NCBI GenBank assembly: GCA_913057645.1
Contig: CAJXOU010000003.1
Location: forward strand, 1-64,000
From: an uncultured Rhodobiaceae bacterium
GTDB taxonomy: Bacteria; Pseudomonadota; Alphaproteobacteria; Parvibaculales; Parvibaculaceae
Reading direction: 5' to 3'
DNA: 64,000 nucleotides
The translations under genes were made by a program, and so were the position numbers. This document shows, in pieces, positions 36,244-45,964 of this stretch. Positions within the stretch are counted from its first letter, which is position 1. The number at the start of each line of letters is the position of its first letter. The notes beneath the pieces are model-generated. The model was not told where the DNA came from. It searched no databases and worked only from the letters and a program-made list of their open reading frames with translations.

Positions 36244-37656
36244 ATGTCCGCAGAGCAAGCATCTATGGGAACGGGCCGTCACCTCTGGGTTGCAGAAGCC
36301 AGAGCAACGCTTGCGCTTGCCTGGCCCTTGATCGCAACCAACCTTGCCCAGGTCGCGATCAATGCAACGGACGTCATCATGATGGGGTGGCTCGGCCCGG
36401 AAGCTCTCGCCTCCGGGGCGCTCGGCTCAAACCTCTACTTTGCGGTGATGATCTTCGGTATCGGCGTGGTGACGGCGGCGGCACCGATGGCATCGGCCGA
36501 ACTGAGGCGGCGCAGCCATTCCGTTCGCGACGTGCGCCGCACCATCCGGCAGGCGTTCTGGGCGGCGGCAACGCTTTGCCTGCCATTCTGGCTCCTGATC
36601 TGGCAGACGGAACCTCTCCTGATTTTACTCGGTCAGGAACCGGCGCTCGCCGCACATGCGGCCTCCTACACGCGCGCAATGCAATGGGCTTTGCTGCCGA
36701 CATTCCTCTATGTCGTGCTGCGCATCTTCATCTCTGCGCTGGAACGACCGCGCTGGGCGCTGATGATCGGCGGGCTGGCAATCCCGTTCAACGCCTTCGC
36801 GAACTGGTGCCTCATGTTCGGCAACCTCGGCATGCCCGCACTTGGCCTTCAGGGAGCCGGGGTCGGCAGCGTACTCACGGGCTTTTTCATGCTGGGAGCC
36901 CTGGCACTCGTCGTCGTTACCGACCGTCGTTTCCGGCGCTATCATCTGTTCGGCCGCTTCTGGCGCGCCGACTGGTCACGCTACCGCGAACTCTGGCGTC
37001 TCGGCCTGCCGATCGGCATGACGCTCGCCTTCGAGGTAATGGTGTTCAACGCGGCCGTTCTGCTGATGGGATTGTTCGGCGCGACGGCCCTCGCCGCGCA
37101 TTCAATCGCGCTGCAGATTGCCGCCGTCTCATTCATGGTGCCGCTCGGCTTCTCCCAGGCTGTGACAGTGCGCGTCGGTCGCGCATTGGGTGCCGGCGAT
37201 CGCGATGCCATAACCCGGGCTGGCTGGACGCCGCTGGTGATGGGCGTGACCTTCATGGCGGTCATGGCGCTAGTAATGATCCTCTTTCCCTACACGCTGA
37301 TCGGCGTCTTTCTCGACCGGAATGTTCCGGAAAACACAAACGTCATACGCATGGCCGTGTCGTTTCTCGCCATAGCCGCTCTCTTCCAGGTCTTCGACGG
37401 CGCGCAGGCGATAGCGGCGGGAATGCTGCGCGGCCTGCAGGACACACGTGTGCCGATGGTCTATGCCGGCATCGGCTACTGGGCCGTCGGCCTGAGTTTC
37501 GGCGTTCTACTCGCGTTTCCCTATGAAATGGAGGGCGTCGGCATATGGCTCGGCCTTGCGACCGGGCTCGCGGCGGTATCCGTCATGATGATCTTCCGGT
37601 GGCAGCGGCGCGAAAGGCTGGGGCTCGACCGGCCACTCTGGCAGGACCGGTCCTGA
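36244..37656 (+). CDS. MATE family efflux transporter (NorM-like)
   Basis: This 470-residue protein has 12 hydrophobic segments in two similar halves and the MATE signature regions (IATNLAQVAINATDVIMMGWLGPEALA; LRGLQDTRVPMVYAGIGYW). It would export cationic drugs, metabolites or dyes in exchange for Na+ or H+. The start ATG 36244 is the second candidate after an in-frame extension, and the sequence MSAEQASMGTGRHLW is acceptable. It follows the MFS gene by 73 bp and may be co-transcribed with it. Confidence 0.92.
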   Translation: MSAEQASMGTGRHLWVAEARATLALAWPLIATNLAQVAINATDVIMMGWLGPEALASGALGSNLYFAVMIFGIGVVTAAAPMASAELRRRSHSVRDVRRTIRQAFWAAATLCLPFWLLIWQTEPLLILLGQEPALAAHAASYTRAMQWALLPTFLYVVLRIFISALERPRWALMIGGLAIPFNAFANWCLMFGNLGMPALGLQGAGVGSVLTGFFMLGALALVVVTDRRFRRYHLFGRFWRADWSRYRELWRLGLPIGMTLAFEVMVFNAAVLLMGLFGATALAAHSIALQIAAVSFMVPLGFSQAVTVRVGRALGAGDRDAITRAGWTPLVMGVTFMAVMALVMILFPYTLIGVFLDRNVPENTNVIRMAVSFLAIAALFQVFDGAQAIAAGMLRGLQDTRVPMVYAGIGYWAVGLSFGVLLAFPYEMEGVGIWLGLATGLAAVSVMMIFRWQRRERLGLDRPLWQDRS

Positions 37657-37769
37657 TGCGCCCGGCCGGCATTCCCTTGTGCCGCATGAACACCCCGATA
37701 TGATGCCCGCACTCGCTTGCACCGCCACCGAAGAGCGGCCGCAAGGCACGATGAAGAGGGGTATCCGAA

Positions 37770-38918
37770 TTGAGTATCGCACGCGCCGTTTGCGTGTTCA
37801 TGGCCTGCATCGTCGCGACCGCGGCTATTCCGATTGCCGCATTGCCCGTCCTCGCGGCCGATAGCGTCGAGTTCACGACATCACAACTCATCTGGAACCC
37901 CGAGGACCGCACGGAAACGAAGACAGGCGCCCTGACCTGGGAAGGGGGCATTGAAATCTCGTCGTCCGATCCAGAATTTGGTGGCTGGTCGGGATTGGCG
38001 ATCAGTCCAGACGGATCGGCATTGCTCGCAGTCTCGGACGAAGGCCGATGGCTCACCGCCATCCTCCTCTACGATGAACGGGGACGATTGTCGGGACTGG
38101 CCGAAGCGAAAATCTCACCCATGCTCGGCCTTGACGGTCAACCGATCTCCGGCAAGGCGCTGGGCGACGCAGAAAGCCTTGTCATCGATTCCGGAAAATC
38201 GGAAACACTGTTAGGCAATGCCTATGTCGGCTTCGAACGAGCGCACAGAATATGGCGCTACGACCTCGAAAAATCGGGAGCTGGCGCAAAGCCCGAACAA
38301 TTGCTGACCCAGAGACATTTCGGCCGCTTGAACCTGAACGCGGGTATCGAGTCACTCGAACTTCTGCCGCCCTCCAACGGAAGCGGCGAACCACGGCTCA
38401 TGGCCATCACCGAAGAGACGCTCGATCCGCGCGGAAACATCAAGGCATTCATTGCGGACGGCCATGACATATCCTGGTTCGCGATCGAACCGCGCGAACC
38501 TTACAAGCCGACCGACATGGCGCGTCTCCCGAACGGCGACATTCTGCTGCTCGAACGCCGCTTCTCGATGTTGGCGGGCGTCGGCATGCAGCTTCGCCGC
38601 ATTGCCGCTGACGACATCAAGCCGGACGCCATCGTGGATGGCGAGGTGCTGGTGGATGTCGGCCAGCGCTATTCGATCGACAACATGGAAGGGATTGCCG
38701 TCCGCGAAGGCGAGAATGGTGACCTGCTCGTCTACATGATCTCGGACAACAATTTCAACGCGCTGCAGCGGACATTGCTACTGATGTTCCGTTTGCCGGG
38801 CGAAGGCACGAAACCGGCGCTGCCCGGCCGGTCGTCTACGCTCCCCCAAATCCCGGAAGCGGGCGCACCGTTCGGCGAAGCAGATAAGTCGGAAGAAGCT
38901 GTGCAAGAGCCCAGCTGA
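37770..38918 (+). CDS. Phytase/esterase-like exported protein
   Basis: This 382-residue protein has an N-terminal signal peptide (cleavage near VLAADSVEF). It then matches the esterase-like activity of phytase family (PF13449), a beta-propeller-like fold. Readable elements are FGGWSGLAISPDGSALLAVSDEGRWLTA, EALGDAESL and NMEGIAVREGENGDLLVYMISDNNFN. It would act in the periplasm on phosphate esters or similar substrates. The start is TTG 37770 with an AAGAGGGG ribosome-binding site. Its 3' end overlaps the convergent membrane protein gene by 83 bp. Confidence 0.83.
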   Translation: MSIARAVCVFMACIVATAAIPIAALPVLAADSVEFTTSQLIWNPEDRTETKTGALTWEGGIEISSSDPEFGGWSGLAISPDGSALLAVSDEGRWLTAILLYDERGRLSGLAEAKISPMLGLDGQPISGKALGDAESLVIDSGKSETLLGNAYVGFERAHRIWRYDLEKSGAGAKPEQLLTQRHFGRLNLNAGIESLELLPPSNGSGEPRLMAITEETLDPRGNIKAFIADGHDISWFAIEPREPYKPTDMARLPNGDILLLERRFSMLAGVGMQLRRIAADDIKPDAIVDGEVLVDVGQRYSIDNMEGIAVREGENGDLLVYMISDNNFNALQRTLLLMFRLPGEGTKPALPGRSSTLPQIPEAGAPFGEADKSEEAVQEPS

Positions 38919-39516
38919 ACTGGATCGCCGCCTCCACCAGCAGTCGTCCGCCAAGCTGTGCATCCCACACCAGCGCCGGCCGCGTGTTGAAAGCGACGGC
39001 AAATGCCGTCCCCCCGAGGAACGCAGCAAGGAACGGTGCCTTCCACCAGGGAATGCCGCGCAGCCAGTCAAAGAACAGGATGTTCACAAGCTGGCCGAGC
39101 GCCATTGCACCCACGAACGAAGCCGCAAGCGCATAGGGTGCGATTTGCCGTTCGAAATCCGCGATGAGGCCTTCCCGGAGGCCCCATGCGACGGCGCCGC
39201 CGATGAACAGCCAGGCAAGCAGGGCCGCCGTCAGGGCGAGAGCGGCGCCATAGCGGCGGCTGGTCAGATTCAGGATGAAGAAGACCAGCGGAAGCAGAAG
39301 AATGCCCCAATTCAGCCAGTCCGACGGATCGAGCAACGGATCGATGGAGGCAAGAAAGCCAAACTCGGGCGCAGGCTCGTCTCTCAGGCAGAATGCCGCC
39401 AGAAACGCCGAGCAGAGCGCCACAACCGGCAGGATCAGCCTGACAAGCGCCGTGACGAACCGGGAAACCATCCCCGGCCGGCTCACCGGCACCCGATCGA
39501 TCCCCCTATCAAGCAT
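38836..39516 (-). CDS. Multi-span membrane protein, function unknown
   Basis: A 226-residue protein with about six hydrophobic segments and several Trp/Phe-rich helices (FLNLTSRRYGAALALTAALLAWLFIGGAVAWGL; FFDWLRGIPWWKAPFLAAFLGGTAFAVAF). No family is recognised. The ATG at 39516 has a GGGGG site about 7 bp upstream. The C-terminus reads into the 3' end of the phytase-like gene on the other strand (83-bp overlap). It is transcribed in the direction away from rpmB, after a terminator, so it is probably a single unit. Confidence 0.7.
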   Translation of the reverse strand: MLDRGIDRVPVSRPGMVSRFVTALVRLILPVVALCSAFLAAFCLRDEPAPEFGFLASIDPLLDPSDWLNWGILLLPLVFFILNLTSRRYGAALALTAALLAWLFIGGAVAWGLREGLIADFERQIAPYALAASFVGAMALGQLVNILFFDWLRGIPWWKAPFLAAFLGGTAFAVAFNTRPALVWDAQLGGRLLVEAAIQFSWALAQLLPTYLLRRTVRPLPGFGGA

Positions 39517-39618
39517 GTTTACGCCCCCAATTACCCGCCGGGCTGAAGTCTAGCGAGCCACTGCACCAGTCGAAAGGCCGGTACCCGAATTTCGGAAATC
39601 TGGGTAAATGCCAACAAA

Positions 39619-39642
39619 AAAGGCGGCCAGAAGGCCGCCTTT
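39619..39642 (-). terminator. Rho-independent terminator of rpmB
   Basis: A perfect 10-bp stem (AAAGGCGGCC / GGCCGCCTTT) with the loop AGAA is followed, reading on the minus strand, by a T run (39613-39620 as A on plus). It lies about 20 bp after the rpmB stop. Confidence 0.88.
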
Positions 39643-39662
39643 CCCGCGAAATCCGAAATAAC

Positions 39663-39953
39663 TCAGGCTGCAGCCGTCTGCACCTTGGCAATTTCCCGCT
39701 TGAGCTTCAGCGCGCGCGACGAAAGCTGCGCATCGGAGGCCTTCAGCAAAAAGGGGTCGAGGCCACCATTATGCTCCACGGAGCGAAGCGCATACGCTGA
39801 GATGCGCAGGCTGACCTGCCGGCCGAGCGCGTCGCTGATGAGCGTGACTTGGCAGAGATTCGGCAGGAACCGGCGACGCGTCTTGCGGTTCGCATGGCTC
39901 ACATTGTTGCCGGACATCACGGCTTTGCCGGAGAGTTCGCAGCGGCGGGACAT
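39663..39953 (-). CDS. rpmB: 50S ribosomal protein L28
   Basis: The 96-residue ribosomal protein L28 of the large subunit. It starts [34 protein letters not shown], the diagnostic L28 N-terminus, and contains [21 protein letters not shown]. The ORF-track extension to 40046 is upstream leader. The operon is monocistronic: a consensus promoter lies upstream and a strong terminator downstream. Confidence 0.98.
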   Translation of the reverse strand: MSRRCELSGKAVMSGNNVSHANRKTRRRFLPNLCQVTLISDALGRQVSLRISAYALRSVEHNGGLDPFLLKASDAQLSSRALKLKREIAKVQTAAA

Positions 39954-40018
39954 AAGGTTTTCCTTCGAAATACGAGGGGGCCGCCGCAGAGAACCGCGCA
40001 GCCCGGACAGGCGGGCAC

Positions 40019-40046
40019 GTATAAAAGGCCCCGCACGGCCCGTCAA
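40019..40046 (-). promoter_or_regulatory. Sigma-70-type promoter of rpmB
   Basis: On the minus strand TTGACG (40046-40041), a 16-bp spacer and TTATAC (40024-40019) form a near-consensus housekeeping promoter. It points toward rpmB with a leader of about 60 nt. Strength is what a ribosomal protein gene needs. The meaB stop at 40064 is just upstream. Confidence 0.75.
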
Positions 40047-40063
40047 GGCCCGAAAACACTGCT

Positions 40064-41104
40064 CTAGCCGCCTTTTGTGTCACCGAGAACGAGACCGAGA
40101 AGCCGGCGGGCCGCTGCGGTGGGTGTGGCACGGCCTTCCGCAACGTCGCTCTCCAGTTCCGGGATAAGCTTGGCCGCCCTGCCATCTGCCTTGAGGGCCG
40201 CGAAGAGCCCCTCGCGGAGCTCGGTCCACATCCATGCCCGGGCCTGCGCAGCGCGCAGGCGGGTCAGCTCACCTGCCCCGGCCAGGGCATCGTGATGCTC
40301 GCAGGCGGCTTTCCATACGGCGGCGAGACCCTCCCCCTTGAGGGCAGAGGCAAGCAGCACGCTGGGTGTCCAGGCGGCATTTTTCGGCCGCATCAGATGA
40401 AGCGCCGTCTTGTACTCCAACTGAGCGCGGCGGGCAGCGGGAATGAGGTCGCCATCGGCCTTGTTGACCACAATGAGGTCGGCAAGCTCCATGATGCCGC
40501 GCTTGATGCCCTGCAATTCGTCGCCCCCACCGGGGGACAGCAGCAGGACAAACATGTCGACCATATCGGCGACCGCCGTCTCGGACTGGCCGACACCCAC
40601 TGTTTCGATGAGGACGACATCGTAGCCCGCGGCTTCGGTAAGCAGCATCGCCTCGCGTGTCCGGCGCGCGACGCCGCCAAGCGTACCGCCGGAGGGCGAT
40701 GGACGGATAAAGGCGTTCGGATCGCGCGCGAGAAGTTCCATGCGCGTCTTGTCACCCAGGATCGATCCACCGGTACGAGCCGAGGAAGGATCGATCGCCA
40801 GCACGGCGACCTTGTGCCCCTCGCCGGTCAGGTACTGGCCAAAAGCCTCCGTAAAGGTCGATTTCCCGACCCCCGGTGCGCCCGAGAGCCCAAGCCGGAC
40901 TGCCTTGCCGGTCTCCGGAAGCAGTTCGGCCAGAAGCGCCTGTGCAACCTCCTGATGGTCGGTGCGAGACGATTCGACAAGCGTTATGGCCCGCGCCAGC
41001 GCGGTCCGGCTTCCCTCGCGAATGCCAGCCGCCAGTTGCCTTGCATCCGGGAGCCCTCTGTTGAGAGCCCGGCGCTGGGCGTGCTTTTTCTCTGTTCCGC
41101 TCAT
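40064..41104 (-). CDS. meaB: MeaB, G-protein chaperone of methylmalonyl-CoA mutase
   Basis: This 346-residue P-loop GTPase of the MeaB/ArgK family guards methylmalonyl-CoA mutase, preventing loading of inactive cofactor and assisting cobalamin delivery. Walker A is [19 protein letters not shown]. Further motifs are [32 protein letters not shown] and [10 protein letters not shown] (guanine specificity NKAD). The start at 41104 ([12 protein letters not shown]) is the usual N-terminus; the longer frame is antisense to the DUF3108 gene region. The mutase itself lies 1.5 kb away on the same strand. Confidence 0.95.
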   Translation of the reverse strand: MSGTEKKHAQRRALNRGLPDARQLAAGIREGSRTALARAITLVESSRTDHQEVAQALLAELLPETGKAVRLGLSGAPGVGKSTFTEAFGQYLTGEGHKVAVLAIDPSSARTGGSILGDKTRMELLARDPNAFIRPSPSGGTLGGVARRTREAMLLTEAAGYDVVLIETVGVGQSETAVADMVDMFVLLLSPGGGDELQGIKRGIMELADLIVVNKADGDLIPAARRAQLEYKTALHLMRPKNAAWTPSVLLASALKGEGLAAVWKAACEHHDALAGAGELTRLRAAQARAWMWTELREGLFAALKADGRAAKLIPELESDVAEGRATPTAAARRLLGLVLGDTKGG

Positions 41105-41249
41105 CCTCCCAGTTGCATACTTGGCTGGACCTGCCTCGTCCAGCCCTCGTGGAGGACATGGAAAGCACGGCATGGCGCCATTCAGCGCCGGTTCAGCTTG
41201 CAGGCGGGAAAGTCGCTGGATTTCTGTGGAAACGACGGGAGCGGTGGCT

Positions 41250-42125
41250 ATGCCTTCGACCTTCAAGGACCGCAATGGATACCGGGCGTTGGCCGCGCTG
41301 GCCGTGTGCCTTGCGCTCGCTGCCGGAGCTTCCACGCCGGGCGTGGCAACGCCCGTGCCCCTGGAGCGAACCGAACCCTCGCCCGATCTTCGAGCCGACT
41401 ACACCGTGTATGTCGGCGGCCTGATCGTCGCCGAAGGTTCGATGAGCGCCACGCTGGAGGGCGAGGACTACTTTCTGAAGAATGAACTCGGCTCCGCTGG
41501 CCTTCCCGGCAAGTTCTGGAACGCGCGATGGACGATGACCAGCGAAGGCCGCATCGTCGATGATGCGCTGCGTCCAAGCCGGTTCGCCTTCAGTGCCTGG
41601 GAAAAGAACGAAACCAAGAAACGCGAGATTCTCTACGACGATCGCGGTGTTCCGACACTTTCCTTCGATCCACCCCTTCCGGAGGCGGAAATTGAAAAAA
41701 CACCTCCCGACGAGCGCCGGAATACCCTCGATCCGGTAAGCGCTTTCCTGCTTCCCGTAGTCGCAGACGGGAATCCGTGCGACAGGAGCATTCCCGTCTT
41801 CGACGGCAAGCGCCGCTACGACCTGCATCTTGTCTTCGACAGGGGAGACGAGCTGACGACGCGAGACAACGGCTATAGCGGCGTGGCGATCCGCTGCAAG
41901 GTTCGCGTCCAGCCAAGAACCGGTCTTGACCGCGCGAAGCTGACCACCATGCTGCAACGCCGGGACGACACCTTCATATGGCTCGCGCCCGTCAGCGGCG
42001 GGAGATTGTACATCCCCGTTCGCGTTCAGATGCGGACGCCTGTTGGCGGTGCCGTTCTCGATGTCGTGAAACTTCGCCGATACGCAGCGAAGAACGTTTC
42101 CGCCGCAGCGACGGCGGCAGAATAG
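41250..42125 (+). CDS. DUF3108 periplasmic protein
   Basis: This 291-residue protein has a signal peptide ([21 protein letters not shown]) and the DUF3108 core: [66 protein letters not shown]. The family is widespread in Proteobacteria, folds as a beta-barrel/beta-sandwich, and has no known function. It is flanked by meaB (divergent, 145 bp) and a small conserved gene (convergent, 7 bp). The start at 41250 is the M of [12 protein letters not shown]. Confidence 0.85.
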   Translation: MPSTFKDRNGYRALAALAVCLALAAGASTPGVATPVPLERTEPSPDLRADYTVYVGGLIVAEGSMSATLEGEDYFLKNELGSAGLPGKFWNARWTMTSEGRIVDDALRPSRFAFSAWEKNETKKREILYDDRGVPTLSFDPPLPEAEIEKTPPDERRNTLDPVSAFLLPVVADGNPCDRSIPVFDGKRRYDLHLVFDRGDELTTRDNGYSGVAIRCKVRVQPRTGLDRAKLTTMLQRRDDTFIWLAPVSGGRLYIPVRVQMRTPVGGAVLDVVKLRRYAAKNVSAAATAAE

Positions 42126-42132
42126 GGACGCG

Positions 42133-42366
42133 TTACTTGCGGCCGACCTGTCGGCTGACTTCGCTGTGGAGAGCACGCAGGCGCTTCACCAGATCGTCTT
42201 CCTGCGTCGTCCCCGCAGTTTCGATCTCCTGCAACAGGCTCTCGAGACGCGACGCCAGCATGCCGTAATAGGCCTTCTGCCTGCCATCCATGTTCTCGCC
42301 GTCTGCCTCGATGGCATCCGTCATGCGGCTGCGCTTCGGGCGCAACAAATCTTCCTCGGTGCTCAT
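42133..42366 (-). CDS. Small conserved hypothetical, helical, 77 residues
   Basis: A short protein rich in charged helix-forming residues (MDGRQKAYYGMLASRLESLLQEIETAG, DDLVKRLRALHSEVSRQVGR) with no signal peptide or membrane span. The ATG 42366 has a GGAGGT site just 3 bp upstream, so I favour it over the ATG at 42390 in the track. It is convergent with the DUF3108 gene, 7 bp apart. No function suggested; a coiled-coil or protein-binding role would fit the composition. Confidence 0.55.
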   Translation of the reverse strand: MSTEEDLLRPKRSRMTDAIEADGENMDGRQKAYYGMLASRLESLLQEIETAGTTQEDDLVKRLRALHSEVSRQVGRK

Positions 42367-42650
42367 GGCACCTCCGCAGATCTCGCTCATGTTGAATCCA
42401 TGTAGGGCAGCCGCGTTTTCCCGGTTTCCTGACGGGAGGGCACGACTTGCCGGACAGAGCCCATAGGCGGCGCTCGGAGATCGTTGAGCGGCACGCGTGC
42501 AATGCCCATCGGCTCTATGGCCGAATGCTTGCGCGGTGAAATAGTCCGGCGTGTGCGCGGTTGCAATAGCGGCGCGGCTTCAGCGCGCTTTTGACGCACA
42601 CAAAGACCGAAATCTGTGCAGTTTCGATGCCTGCCGATTTGTCAGGCAGA
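42367..42650. other. Intergenic region upstream of the small helical protein
   Basis: These 284 bp lie between the mcm stop and the start of the 77-residue gene, all on the minus strand. The GGAGGT ribosome-binding site of the latter falls at its low end. Two open frames in the ORF track (42387-42599 and 42515-42745) have no coding character. I see no clear terminator for mcm, though a termination signal is expected here. Confidence 0.45.
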
Positions 42651-44807
<2,157 letters not shown>

Positions 44808-45110
44808 CTCGCCTCTAACTCGCGGAATTGCCGGCAAATTCAAGCGTCGAGCATAGCACGCCGCGCTTCCGGCCCAAAAAACCGCGCGGAGTATCCGGGA
44901 AGGCGGCAGTGCGGTCAAACCTCCGGATGGGTGGGGCTCAAAGCCGTTTGTTCCCTTGCGTCAGCATCTTGCCGCTTATGCTGGTCGCCGCGCGCCGCAT
45001 ATCCTACGGTATCGGCGCTTCGAGGATCGTGGGCCCGGTGAAATGCGTGGGCCACGTGTTGGGGGGAACGGCCACCGGCTGATGGCCGGGAAGAAAATTC
45101 AGAGGGATGT
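44808..45110. other. Divergent intergenic region, mcm/Sel1 lipoprotein
   Basis: The 303 bp between the divergent mcm start and lipoprotein start hold both promoters. An AGAGGG ribosome-binding site precedes the lipoprotein ATG. I see no small ORF with coding features and no inverted repeat of note. Confidence 0.45.
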
Positions 45111-45809
45111 ATGTCTTTAAGCAAGATTCAGGTGAAATTTCCACGCCTCGCGATCTCCATCGTCTGTGTCGCAGCCCTGGCGCTGACCGCCTGCAGCGGT
45201 GGGGGGGCGGCTCGCAAACGGGACGCCGACGGGCGTGTTTTACCGACGCTCGCGGAGCAGGACCCATCGGGAACGCTCTATGCGAAATCCGTGAGCATGG
45301 CCGCGAACGGCGAATGCGACGACGAAACGATGAACGTGCTGACCTGCTTCGCATATCGTGGCCATGGATACGAAGGCGCGCAGACGGCTCTCGGACAATG
45401 CGAAATCGTGCTCGGCAATCCATCTGAGGGCGTCGAATGGATAAGGCGGGCGGCAAACAGCGGCTGGCCTGAGGCGCAGAAAACTCTGGCCCAACTCTAC
45501 GTCCGTGGCGAAGCAATCGACCGGGATGCCGTTGAGGGAGCGAAGTGGGCAAAACTCTACACCCGCAATCCGAGTCTTCTCTCTCTCGGCGTGCAGCCCG
45601 ACACGTCGATCGTGGAGGAATTTCGTGGTTCGCTGACGAGCGAACAGATCGCCCTTGCTGACCGGCGAGCTCAATCCTGGGTGCCCAAATACTGGACCCC
45701 CACCACGGAAATCGACCGCAATGTGAAGCGCAGTTGCGAGGTGGAAGGCCGCCGTCCGCCGCCCAGCCGCAAGGATTTGCCGCTCGCAACGATGCCGAAC
45801 CCCTACTAA
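45111..45809 (+). CDS. Lipoprotein with Sel1-like repeat
   Basis: A 232-residue exported lipoprotein with a lipobox (ALALTACSG, Cys28). A Sel1-like helical repeat is readable as GVEWIRRAANSGWPEAQKTLAQLYVRGEAIDRDAVEGAKWAKLY around residues 105-150, which is about one full repeat plus part of another. The C-terminus is Pro/Arg-rich. Sel1 proteins typically mediate protein interactions in the envelope. The start ATG 45111 has an AGAGGG site; an overlapping frame from 45107 is not supported. A strong terminator lies about 20 bp downstream. Confidence 0.8.
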   Translation: MSLSKIQVKFPRLAISIVCVAALALTACSGGGAARKRDADGRVLPTLAEQDPSGTLYAKSVSMAANGECDDETMNVLTCFAYRGHGYEGAQTALGQCEIVLGNPSEGVEWIRRAANSGWPEAQKTLAQLYVRGEAIDRDAVEGAKWAKLYTRNPSLLSLGVQPDTSIVEEFRGSLTSEQIALADRRAQSWVPKYWTPTTEIDRNVKRSCEVEGRRPPPSRKDLPLATMPNPY

Positions 45810-45831
45810 AGGGCAGAAAACAGCCATTCAA

Positions 45832-45864
45832 GGCCCCGCCCGGCCCGCCGGGCGGGGCCATTTT
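45832..45864 (+). terminator. Rho-independent terminator after the Sel1 lipoprotein gene
   Basis: A perfect 12-bp GC stem (GGCCCCGCCCGG / CCGGGCGGGGCC) with the loop CCCG is followed by ATTTT. It starts 23 bp after the lipoprotein stop. It may also insulate the histidine kinase gene that begins 100 bp later. Confidence 0.85.
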
Positions 45865-45902
45865 GGTCCGAATGCCTGAAATCTCCGTTCAGGGAAACTT
45901 TA

Positions 45903-45958
45903 CCTCCCCAAGATAAACCCGATACCGGGTGGGGTTCTAACCTGGGGGAGGAGACCCC
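45903..45958 (+). promoter_or_regulatory. Two-state leader that can mask the histidine kinase ribosome-binding site
   Basis: The leader just upstream of the histidine kinase can fold two ways. In one, CCTCCCC (45903-45909) pairs with GGGGAGG (45945-45951) and AACCC (45916-45920) pairs with GGGTT (45932-45936), hiding the Shine-Dalgarno GGAGGAG. In the other, GGGG (45945-45948) pairs with CCCC (45955-45958) and the AGGAGA lies in the loop. The two states exclude each other, so translation could be switched by a ligand, temperature or protein. This is inferred from base complementarity only. Confidence 0.4.
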
Positions 45959-45964
45959 GTCGCG

